Assembly: GCA_016859345.1 (NCBI GenBank)
Contig: CM029115.1
Location: 14,668,001 to 14,732,000 of the forward strand
Direction: 5' to 3'
Length of the DNA stretch: 64,000 bases
From: Istiophorus platypterus
Taxonomy: Eukaryota > Chordata > Actinopteri > Istiophoriformes > Istiophoridae
The notes under the pieces were generated by a model. That model saw nothing but the letters and a program-made list of their open reading frames with translations. It made no database searches and was not told where the DNA came from. Position 1 is the first letter of the stretch. The number at the start of each line of letters is the position of its first letter. Shown here piece by piece: positions 24,881 to 35,152 of this stretch. The translations under genes and the position numbers were made by a program.

Positions 24881-26784
24881 AGGCTGAGGGGACATAGGGG
24901 GTTTGAAACTTGTGTTGGCAATTTGTCATAATTTTACTAAAAAAATAAATGCTCGAGTGAAAAAGTAATTAATTGTGGAGAAAATCATTAGTTTCAGACC
25001 TAGATTGAGAATGACAAACCGACCCCTTATTTCATTGTCTGAATAACAGCAGAACCACCACTTTGTAATATATAAGTTAGTGATTATTTGTCCTCTGACC
25101 CCGGGTGTTTTTGTATACCAACTCTCAGACAGGAGGCGGTGGTCATCTCAGGAAAGAAACTAGCGCGGCAGATTCGGGAGGAGGCCCGGGCTGACGTAGA
25201 GAAATGGGTTCTAGCCGGCCACAGGAGACCACATCTGAGTGTGATTCTCGTGGGGGATAACCCAGCCAGCCATTCCTACGTCCTGAACAAGACACGGGCC
25301 GCAGCTGATGTCGGTGAGTGGAAAAACATGCTCTGTCCTCGCACATGTAAGCACAAAGATACTACAATAAAACCACAGAAGAACAAATGTTTCCTTGTGT
25401 TTTGAGTTGTTTTCCCACCTCAACCTCCGACAGGAATCTCTAGTGAGACGATTCTCAAGCACTCAGACATCACTGAGGAGGAGTTGTTGGATCTGATCTA
25501 CAAACTCAACACAGACCACCGTGTGGATGGCCTGCTGGTCCAGCTGCCTCTGCCAGGTATAGAGAAACTGGAACAGTAGAATAGAAAGACTGACAATGAT
25601 TATAGGCCAATATTATAGCTGAGTGCAAATATAGGTCAGTATCTGTTTGTATTTTCTAGTAACTTGTACTGGTGAACTCTTAAAAACTCATCTGTGTTCT
25701 TGCACAAAACTTGTGACATGTTGTTGTCCTGACTGTCACTTGTCATTGTTTCCAAACAGACCACATTGATGAGCGCACAGTGTGTAATGCAGTTTCCCCC
25801 ACCAAGGACGTGGACGGCTTCCATGTGGTCAATGTGGGTCGCATGTGCCTGGATCAGTCCACTATGCTTCCAGCCACTCCCTGGGGAGTCTGGGAAATTA
25901 TTAAACGTACAGGTAACAGGCGAGACCACATACTTCCTCTTAGGGCCGAAATGCTGCAGAACAAACTACCTAGACTCACTACCTGAATTCTCATCTTCTA
26001 GGTATTCCTACTCTTGGGAAGAATGTCGTGGTTGCAGGACGCTCCAAGAATGTGGGCATGCCCATTGCCATGCTGCTGCATACAGACGGCCGTCACGAGA
26101 GGCCTGGAGGTAGGTTAAGGTGTACATGTGGGTTTCTGTGTATGATTGTGTTATATATTAGGAGAGAGTTAGAGTATGCGTACTAAACCTTAGTTCTATT
26201 GCAGGTGATGCCACTGTCACCATTTCTCACCGTTACACTCCAAAGGAGCAACTTTGCCAACACACTAAAATCGCTGATATCATTGTGGCTGCTGCAGGTG
26301 GGTGTCATTGTCTGCCTGTATCTGACTGTGACTGAACTGTGTGAAGCTTATCTTTGTTGAGAAGACCGAGTTGTTTCTGTTGTCTAACTGCACTGTGTTT
26401 GCTGAACTATCAGGGATTCCAAACCTCATTACCGCAGACATGATCAAAGAGGGAGCAGCGGTGATTGACGTTGGAATAAACAGAGTGCAGGACCCAGTCA
26501 CTGGCAAGAACAGGCTGGTTGGAGACGTCGATTTTGAAGGTAAGGCCGGACCGTGGACGGGAGAATCTGTTTCTGCAGGGAATTACTTGGTGTCTCAGGT
26601 GTCTGTAATGCAATTCTCTGTCTGTCCATATTCAGGTGTGAGACAGAAGGCAGGCTTCATCACCCCAGTACCTGGAGGTGTGGGACCCATGACTGTGGCC
26701 ATGCTTATGAAGAACACTATCAAAGCGGCTAAGAATGTTCTGACGTATCCCCCAGAGAGGATTCGCATGGCGGCTGCGTCTTAA
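23023..26784 (+). CDS. mthfd2: Bifunctional methylenetetrahydrofolate dehydrogenase/cyclohydrolase, mitochondrial
   Basis: Eight exons: 23023-23102, 25129-25313, 25434-25556, 25760-25912, 26002-26109, 26205-26297, 26414-26539, 26636-26784 (1017 nt, 338 aa; human 350). The enzyme oxidises 5,10-methylene-THF with NAD+ and hydrolyses the product to 10-formyl-THF in the mitochondrial matrix. The first exon is a presequence rich in Arg, Lys, His and Ser with no acidic residue. Catalytic-core motifs follow: SYVLNKTRAAA with the active-site Lys, VDGLLVQLPLP, KDVDGFHVVNVGRM, the Rossmann segment GRSKNVGMP, and PGGVGPMTVAMLMKNT. Arg in GRSKN and Asp/Arg in GGDATVTISHRYT match residues tied to NAD/phosphate/Mg use in human MTHFD2. 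The C-terminus is about 12 residues shorter than human. MTHFD2L is the alternative; the mob1a neighbour favours mthfd2. Confidence 0.95.
23103..25128 (+). other. mthfd2: Intron 1 of mthfd2
   Basis: About 2 kb between the presequence exon and the first catalytic exon. It holds a (TTTA)n tetranucleotide run at 24833-24879, a poly(T) run near 24360-24374 and no supported exon. The left 350 bases remain CpG-rich. Splitting the targeting peptide onto its own exon allows alternative first exons, but none is visible. Confidence 0.7.
24833..24879 (+). repeat. (TTTA)n tetranucleotide microsatellite
   Basis: About 11 TTTA units, nearly perfect, inside mthfd2 intron 1. Confidence 0.95.
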
Positions 26785-27340
26785 TGGGCCAATCCCCGTG
26801 ACAGTGAATCATTCCAACCACTCCAACACTACCACCACAACCCCCCTGCCTTTTTTCTCTTTTTTTTTTTTTTACTTGGAGCAGCCTGACAAGCTCCCCT
26901 TCCACACAGACTGGAAAGATGATAGCTTTAAGGTTATTTTCCTGCTGACATCTTTAACCTTTCTTAAATTCAAGTCCAGCCATGTTTAGACTGTTACATT
27001 AGCTCATGCAGCAGCATATTTTATGTAACAGGGTTTTCAGTATTTATCATTTGCAATGTATTTCTGTGGGATTTTGGGAGTTTTAAGGAATCTTGAGAGA
27101 TTGTTTTATTTATTGCTAAAGTGACATAATATTTAAACATGAATGGAGACGGGTTACAATATCTAACTCAAAGCTGGTGGTGAGCAGTTCTAGTAGAGCG
27201 AGTGAGGCCTGTTTTTTTTTTTTCTTTTTTTTTTAGTTTAGCCTTATGTATCAAGAGTGATAAGGGCTAACATCAGGAACAAGTATGTTTATCAAAATAC
27301 AAGCTTTAAAGATTCACAATTGCCTTTGTAAAAACTTTGA

Positions 27341-27346
27341 AATAAA
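27341..27346 (+). terminator. Polyadenylation signal of mthfd2
   Basis: AATAAA about 560 bases after the stop codon, followed within 60 bases by a GT-rich stretch (TTGTGTCTTGTTATG). It is the clearest signal downstream of mthfd2. Confidence 0.55.
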
Positions 27347-27399
27347 TATTACAAATATATTCTCACATTTTTGCTCTCTCTTTACAATAATTGTGTCTT

Positions 27400-28380
27400 G
27401 TTATGAAATGAAGAGTGACCATGATTTTGTATACTTCCTGTTTACAGTATCCGATTCACATTAATGCCCATATTCCAAATATAACTGCTTTCTCTACTCG
27501 CTTAGATTCGAACTTTGTCAGTCTCATGTTTTTCACTTATTATACCACATTTTATTTTTCACCTTTCCCCCAACTTTTTAAAATCATATCCTCAATCACA
27601 AACAAACTCTCTCTTTAGGCCCTATCAAAAAATAGATTCCCCACAGTTATGTCACCCCTTTCCTCTAATCACTGACCCACTTTTGCATGATATGGAAGTG
27701 AGAGACTGGGAAAACAATACTTCATGCCTAGCGCAACCTGTATATCTGGTACAGCTCAAACTATTTTGGGGATGAACCTTAACCCTTCATTCACAGAGGT
27801 CAGATTCTACACAGAGACTTGCCTTCATCTTTTGATAAGACCCAGTGGCCTTTTGTTGTCCTCATTTAACCCAGTGGCTTGAAGTTGAACTGGTCTTTTG
27901 ATTGTTTTGTCTTCCTTTTAATTCCCTTTTTTTTCTTATTTTGGAGCTGTGGGAGGTAGCACAGGTCTGTTGGGATAGCCTATTGGGGCAAATTCAATGG
28001 GTTCATTAAGTTTGAAGGTTTTCCTTTGGAATACTGCATGGGATGAATGTATGTGCATCTGCAATCTGCTCAACAGGGACTTTTTTCATTATCCTGGTAG
28101 AGCTGTGCTAAAACCTATGAAAAGAATTAAAAATTGAAAAACTACCTAACTCAAGATACTTATTCTGCATACTATATGGTCAAATGGGTGGTTAAGGACC
28201 ATCACTATCTATTTCATAAATGAAAAAAGACCTTTCTATGCAGGCTAAATTCAAAGTAAGATTTTAATATTTTTCCTTCTTACATCTTTTAATTTTAGGG
28301 TTTTCTAATAACCCTGAATGGGTGAAAAAGTCCATAACCCCCCCCAGGTTGGGAACCACTGTATTAAACTGAAAAGTATA
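27400..28380. other. Intergenic DNA, mthfd2 to repeat block
   Basis: AT-rich sequence with no recognised gene. An open frame at 27415-27775 is Ser/Phe-rich without family resemblance. The phrase GGTTGGGAACCACTG near 28348-28362 is a sequence I associate with dispersed DNA-transposon remnants in vertebrates. Confidence 0.4.
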
Positions 28381-28389
28381 AAAAGAATT

Positions 28390-29130
28390 TATACTCGGCT
28401 CCACCTCAACCGGCTATGACAGCAAAATGTTGCTTACATGTTAGTGCATCTGTAATAACAATCCAACACTAAAAATACTAATATAATGATATAACACTCT
28501 GTAAGAGGTCATATTGCATAATATGTACTTCTACTTAAACACTTTTATACACTTTTATGATGATAGTTGTACTGACACTTTTATTAAGTATAGGTTCTGA
28601 TTACTTTTTGGTAACATTTACTCAAGTACTGGCTTTAAGGGCAATTTTATGTACCTGTGATTGAGTTTTTAAATTTAATGCAACTTTATATTTTAATCTA
28701 CTTTTCAGGGGCAAACTACATTTATTTGACAGCTTTATTTACTAGCTACTTTTCATATTCAGACTATTACAAAAACCACAAATATTATCAAGCCACTTTG
28801 CAGTATATGAAGTTTTTAACATTAGCATCAAATTTACCAGCTGCAACATTAGACTTAATGTATAGATAATCATAATGCAAAAATATTTAAAATACTTTTT
28901 AAAATATAGTAATAATATATTAAAGACTATTCTGACGTGTCTAAAATCAGTTACTTTTCTTTTGGTATTTTAAGTACATTTTGATACTAATACTGAACCA
29001 TTCCTTGTTACCATTACTAAATTGTAAAGCATTAAGTAAAACTGGGGACTTTTGCTTGAATCTGATTATTTTTACTCTGGTTTAATGCTGCCTGTGTTTG
29101 AATAAAAGATCTGAGTCCTTCTTCTACAAT
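28390..29130 (+). repeat. Two adjoining partial copies of a fish dispersed DNA-transposon-like repeat
   Basis: The segment about 28600-29130 (TACTCAAGTACTGG, ACATTTATTTGACAGC, ATTTTAAGTACATTTTGATA, ending GATCTGAGTCCTTCTTCTAC) reads like a repeat very common in perch-like fish genomes, with the ACTTNAGTA motifs seen in hAT/Tol2-type ends. The segment about 28390-28560 (GGCTCCACCTCAACCGGCTA, TAACACTCTGTAAGAGGTCA) appears to be a second copy of its middle part in the same direction. There is no coding capacity, so these would be non-autonomous. Family assignment is from memory. Confidence 0.55.
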
Positions 29131-29159
29131 TGTGAGCAAAGGAGCATATTCAAACTCGA

Positions 29160-29346
29160 AGTAGGAACTAGGAAACTCAATAATGTGTTTCCCGACCCCG
29201 ACGGAAGGAAATTGAAGACGGGCACACTTCCGTAAACGAAAAAAAAAAAAGGCAACCCTTTATGGCTGCTGAAGCCCAGTTGCTCCTATTTATGATCTTC
29301 AACCAACTTCTCAGTGAGAGTTTCTCTTCGTTTGGTTTTCTCGGAG
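29160..29346 (+). promoter_or_regulatory. arl6ip4: Probable promoter/5' UTR of arl6ip4
   Basis: A short segment with several CpG (CCCGACCCCGACGG, TTCCGTAAACG) sits immediately before the start codon and after the AT-rich transposon-like repeat. That leaves little room for the promoter, which may extend into the repeat. The transcription start is not defined. Confidence 0.35.
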
Positions 29347-31028
29347 ATGGATCGCAGCAGATCACATGACAGAGCTGGCAGAGATAAGAAGAAGAAGAAA
29401 CGGAGACGCTCTTCCTCTTCTTCATCGTCCTCTCCGTCGCCTTCTTCATCCAGCAGCAGGAGTCGGAGCAGATCGTCCAAGAAAGTGGCGCAAAAGAGCC
29501 AAGGTTAGCACCTAAATGAGCAAGTTTAGACAAAGTTTTACCATCAAAGAGCTCTGTTCAGTTTCTCCTCTGTTTGTCCCTCAGATGTGAAAACACAAAG
29601 AAAGAAGCGCAGAAGAAGCTCCTCCTCTTCTTCGTCGTCCTCTTCCTCCTCTTCGTCGTCTTCGTCGTCGTCCAGTGATCAGAAGACAAAGAGGAAGAAA
29701 AGTAAAGCCAAGAAAAAGAAACCGAAGAAGAAAAAGGCCAAGCTGAAGAAACAGAGGAAAAAGAAGAAGACAAAGAAGGAGAAATTGAAGAAGAAGGAGA
29801 AGAAGAAAGCTGGTGGACAGCCGTCCACTGGTCCGGCAGATAAACCCCCGTCCTTCCTGGAGGTGTGGCAGAGTGATGAGGCAGCGGTGGAGCTGGGGCC
29901 TGGTGAGACATCGCATTACTCCACACTAGGTTTCAATACAGCCATATGCATTGGTGGATTATTAAAATATATAAATATATATATTTAAATATGCGCCACT
30001 GGGCACAGGCGTGTAAAAGGCCCGCAGCCTGAAAGACAGATGCAGGTGTGTCCTATGTAGTCTTTGGCGCGTCTTTGTGTTCCTTTCATGCCTTTTTGAT
30101 ACTTTGTAATCAACTTGCGTCCTTGGCATAGTTGTGGTTATTTTCTGTCCTTCAGCTGAGCTCTATGTATTTCAAAAAAGAAATATTAACAATTACTTCA
30201 TACAGAGACTCTTGCCCAGGGGCCCCCTGACCTCTTGGGCCCCTCTCTGCCTATGAGTAATCAAGTCGATTATTGGGCAAAAATAACAAACTTTTTCTGC
30301 TTCCAGCTTCTCAAATGTGAGGTTTTACTGCCTTTTTTGATTTATATAACTATAAAATTTATTATCTTAGAACTTTGACCACTGTTCTTGGTTTGTTACA
30401 TTCAAGTAAATCTTGAAATTTTATATAACCCGTCAGCTAATATGAACACTGGAAGAAAATTGTATGGTTATTTTATTCCGCTTTGCCCATCCCAGTTTTT
30501 TTTTTTTGTTTGTTTGGTTTTTTTTTTAGAACCTCTTTAGGTCATAAAACTGAACTACCAAAGCAAATACGTCTGGTGTAGTGCATTTAGTTATGTTTTC
30601 CTCTGCAGTCATGACAGATGAGCAGAAGGCCCGGCTCTCCACCAAGAGGCCTCTCACTAAAGAGGAGTATGAAGCCAGGCAGAGTGTTATCCGCAGGGTG
30701 GTGGACCCTGAGACAGGACGGACCAGGTAAGGAAGAGCAACAAAGCACACTCCGACCTCTACTACAAGTCTGTAAAAGAGGGGTCCACTCCTTTGTTTTT
30801 ATTTTGATCTTCTAGATTGGTGAGAGGAGAGGGAGAGATCATAGAGGAGATTATAAGCCGAGAAAAAAACAAGGAGATCAACAAGGTAAAAAAAACCTTT
30901 CATCTGTTAGCTTTGTGAAATGAACATATCGTTAGATTGTGCCTAACAGTGAACATCCATTCATCCCATAGCTAGCCACCAAGGGAGATGGGAATGCCTT
31001 CCAGAGAAGACTGGGGATGAACAGGTAG
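29347..31028 (+). CDS. arl6ip4: ADP-ribosylation factor-like 6 interacting protein 4 (SRp25/SRSF-associated)
   Basis: Five exons: 29347-29503, 29585-29902, 30609-30726, 30816-30885, 30972-31028 (720 nt, 239 aa). It starts MDRSRSHDRAGRDKKKK, runs through poly-Ser and Arg/Ser tracts, then a second long Ser run and a Lys block (about residues 55-125), and ends with the family's conserved C-terminal domain: MTDEQKARLSTKRPLTKEEY, then VVDPETGRTR, GEGEIIEEI, REKNKEINK and GNAFQRRLGM. The mammalian protein is a nuclear-speckle factor implicated in splice-site choice. Start choice: this ATG directly precedes the RS-rich stretch. Mammalian isoforms with longer N-termini exist and an upstream extension cannot be ruled out. 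The short second-last exons are tightly conserved in phase. Confidence 0.93.
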
Positions 31029-31693
31029 AAAATGCAATAGTCTCCTTGCATAATTGGAGTAACTTCACAAAATCAAACTACCTTCCTCAAGAAGAGGCTG
31101 CCTAGACTGCTGATACTGACAGTTCAATGAGGAACCAACACTTTTTCAGTATATTTAATGAACTGTATATTTACTTTGCATTTTATAATTGAAGATTTGC
31201 CTGTGGTTGAACTGTATGGTTGTACATTTACAAAATTACAGGGACATGTACTCATTTTGCAAAATGATGGGTTAGATCCAGGTAAAAGTCATTATTTCCC
31301 ATTGATTTACCTTTTAAAATGTATGCTGATCACAAAGGAGACATAAAGAGAAGCAGACAACTTATGGTGAATTTAAATGTGGTGAGTCCACTGAGATGTT
31401 TACAGTGAATCATGCCTATTTATTGTGTCCTTGTTTGAAATCATTTCAGTATGTTAATTTAATTAACAGTCAACCCTAAATGAACTCCTGACATAGGGCG
31501 TCTGATATTTAGGAAATGTGACTGCGTCTGAAATCAGCTAATTCATTTTGCATGTCTCCTTCATGTGGAACACAGTATCGTTCAGTACTCTGTGTGACAC
31601 TACAAACTTTTTTGGTTCTTTTTGTATTTTGGATACATATTCTACACCCACTTGAAGATGTCTCAACTTTAAATCTCACATTTTGGTTCTCTG

Positions 31694-31725
31694 AATAAAT
31701 CTGCATTTGTGCAAACTGCAATAAA
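31694..31725 (+). terminator. Candidate polyadenylation signals of arl6ip4
   Basis: Two AATAAA hexamers (31694-31699, 31720-31725) lie about 670-700 bases beyond the stop codon and are followed by T/G-rich sequence. The interval 31029-31690 has no gene and would be 3' UTR. Confidence 0.4.
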
Positions 31726-31739
31726 TTCTAAGCCCTGTT

Positions 31740-34700
31740 TTCTAAGGAGACCAACCTTGTGGGCTGAAACATATCCTTCTTCATGACATTACCATTCTGA
31801 GTGTGAAAGAAAACCAAAATTACTCAGTTGTTCTTTATATGTTCTTTATACACTGTACATAAAAACACAGGGGAATGAGTAAAATGAAGTTATCCAAAAC
31901 CTACAAGATACACACCCTGTACAATGAAAATATTTTCCAAGCTTAATTTACCAAGGTATGTCGTGTGTATATATATATAGCCTGTGAATGCAAACTGTTG
32001 ATGAAATAGTTGAGACATTGCATTAAACTGGGGAGCAGAGCTTGAGAAAGAGACGGATTGCCTAATGTTGGTGAAATAAGCCTGATTACATTTCCTCTAA
32101 AGTGAAAACAAACCACATCCTTTTAAGAAAATATGGCCATTTCCTATTGCCACAAAGTCTACATGAACAGTCTATCCTTTTCCATCACGTCAATTCGGGT
32201 GTGAGCAGCGTTCATTCTAGGCCTCTTAACACAATGGTCAATGTAAGGCAGAAAAGGGAAATGTAAGGCCTCTTTTAATGTCTGTTTCAGTAGCAGAACT
32301 GTGAGTGAGTATCTGCCCACAGGTTTCCAAACTTCACGGAAAACCTCAACGCTTCGTCTCCACATTCTCTGGATTTTTATATCCAGGCCATTCAAATCTC
32401 AGAGGAAGGGAATATAGCTCAGTACTTGCCAGCTTTACATTGAGTGCATGTTTTCCAGCATTTCCTGTTCTTTTTTTCTAATTACTATGAATGTACAAAC
32501 AGCCATTGTTTAAACAGCAGGGTTTCTAAGAGTAGTTGTTATGGCTTCAAGCCGAATCTTGGAAAAAGTCAAAATTCAGAGGGACAGTGACACAGTTTTG
32601 TAATATTTTCGTCTACACTCACTGATGTGTAGTGAACGTAATATTAGAAACTCCTCTCAGTATAACACAATACAATTAAGCAGCACCATGAACTGCAGCC
32701 TCCAAAATTACCTTTCACTACAGTTAACACTTCCCCAAATAGTTCCAAGAAATACTGAACATTATGACCTTCATAAATCTAGGTTTTATTACAGGACTGT
32801 TGCATTAGACGGCATTAGTTTTAGCTAGGCGCACCTAATAACTGTCAACAAAGTGTTGATTTATGGATCACTCTTGCAGTAAATGTTATGCGGGTTCAGC
32901 CGCCCATGTGCTAGAACGGAAACTTCACAAAAAAACAAAGACTGATCATGTTGGTCCACAGGAAAAAACCTACTGTAAAATCCCATACTATTATCATCAG
33001 GTCATTGGCACTTTATTGTGAGAAATCTCCACTTCTTAAAAGGGACTCGCAGGTGTACCTGTGCATTTATGTAGCACAGAGACATGGTGAGATACCCTAT
33101 GCAATCTGATACCTGTAGAATACAGTGTGTGCCTTTTCAAGTGATTGTCAATGCACCGTCTTCAACACAGTCCGCTTGATCTTATGATGTGGTTGAATAA
33201 TATTGCACGTTTCCCCTTACACTTGAGCCCCTATTGGTCCATTTCAGTCAGCTCTGCACATGCCTACTAGAGAGACATACATCAATTCAATGAAGAAATA
33301 AGAAATAAATGGCCAACAGCATAAAGTAAATCTTAGCTGTGTTCCTACTTCTGACAGCATATTGTACAGAATTTATAATTTGCAGATTTTTCATCCTCTA
33401 GAGGTGCAGCATAACGGAGAAAGAGACCTTAACCTAAGAAGGATTATCTATGAGCACATTCAACACCTCATTTACAGCGTAGGGATAACCAGAAAGAAGC
33501 TATATCCCAAATTTTCAAAACGGATAATAACAAACATACAATATATGACACAAGATAGAAGTTCTGTAGATACAATTCTGATGATCTGCAAGATAAAACA
33601 ATAAAAATGCAATACTGTGCCAGGCAAAGACCTCTGAGTTTTGGCTGCTGCAACTTAAGTTTGAGGAAAACAAAACAAAACAAAAACACAAAAAAACACA
33701 CACACAAAAAAACACAACATAGCTAAAGTAATTTTAAAAGACCTTTTGTTCACAAAAAATCGATACATTTTAAAATGTCCGTAATATTAAATAACAATAA
33801 TTATCGTCATCAATCAATAAAGTTTATCCTGAATGAGGTGGTATTTACCCCCAGAGGAAAGAAGACACTTGAAACTGGTCTTCAGTGGACCAGATACCAG
33901 ATCTGCACTGTAATATAACAATTATGTACAAGCCTTTTTAAGGCATTCAACTAAATACATACACAATCTATTCAATTTTTACACGAGATACCCTAATCAT
34001 TTCCTCTCTGTTCATGCAACAGCATAATTATTCTATACTGTTTACTTTGGCACATTAATCATTTACTTGTTGGAGTTTTCCCTTTAGCGGAGTCATACAT
34101 TACTGATTTAGGCAGGAGTCGCAGTGCAGCATGGTGTGCCGTGGTGAAATGCTAGAAAAACCCCCAAAAAATAGTTTCAGCTGCAACCATAGTTAAAGGG
34201 TAATTTCGCAGTTTGCCTCGTGTGTTATTTGGATGGGTCTTTGGTCTGAGGGATGACTAGAAAATAAGCAAAACTGGACTGTATGGTTTTGGTGAAACAT
34301 TGTTTAGTCATTGCTGTTTGAAAACGCAGAATGTCTTTGCAAGAAGAGGCAGCTTAATGATCATTGATCAAATCGTTTCTGATTTGCTATGTAATGTTGA
34401 TAAATGAAAAGGATTTTTCTCTAAAAAAAAAGAAAAGAAAAAAAAAAAAAGATTAATTTGGGCTAAAAGAATGTTTGTCTGATCACACCCAGAAAACACA
34501 TTCAGTCCAGTTTGACCAGATTCTCAGCTCCACTCTCAGACTCCAATATATCCAATTTTCACGTAAAAAGGACATAGTTTAAAACCATTATTCACAAAGT
34601 GTACCTCTATTGTGATTCTTGTGCTTGCAGTGGCCACAGTAGTCAGCTGCAGTGCAGTATCAGAATGTGGACCTGATACGTTCTGTCTGTAACCAATTTT

Positions 34701-35152
34701 GTGTTGTTTGCTGCGGTATCCAGCATAGGGGTGCTTTTATGTGTGACCATCTCTAATCTAAGAGCCAGCTGTAAGAGGAAAACTGACCTCGTATTCAAGA
34801 CTGATAAACATTTACTGAACATTAGAAACAGTCTTACTTCCCACAATATTAGCTACGTAAATCTGTTTTTGTGCATGTTCCTGGTTCAGAAAGATGCTTC
34901 TTGAAATGCCTATTGAGTTGTGTGTGTGTGTGTGTTTTATAATAAATACAGCCATAGCTGCTGTCCACAAGTGTGACTGGCATTAGTTTTATAAAGAGTG
35001 GTTTGTAGCACCTATGATTTTCCTTGTGGTAATTACCGTTCTGGTGCAAGCCAACTGTTTTCCACTCTCTCCATTTATCTTGATGTCATGTATCTCTTCC
35101 TCAGCACTGTATCTATAAGTCACTCTCCCAAAGGTACTCTCGCACTCTGATC
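31740..35152. other. Convergent intergenic interval and pitpnm2 3' UTR
   Basis: arl6ip4 and pitpnm2 converge here. From 35152 leftward is probably a pitpnm2 3' UTR; a minus-strand AATAAA at 33017-33012 would give about 2.1 kb. A short (TG)n run is at 34919-34934 and A-rich runs are near 33667-33716 and 34421-34450. No exon of another gene is visible, and open frames up to 80 codons have no recognisable family. Confidence 0.4.
33012..33017 (-). terminator. Candidate polyadenylation signal of pitpnm2
   Basis: TTTATT on the plus strand gives AATAAA on the minus strand, about 2.1 kb after the stop codon. No strong GT-rich element follows, so this is tentative. Confidence 0.3.

Noticed and set aside
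29558..29926. Leu- and Ser-rich open frames antisense to arl6ip4
   Set aside because: Shadows of the Ser/Lys-rich arl6ip4 exon; composition follows directly from the complementary codons.
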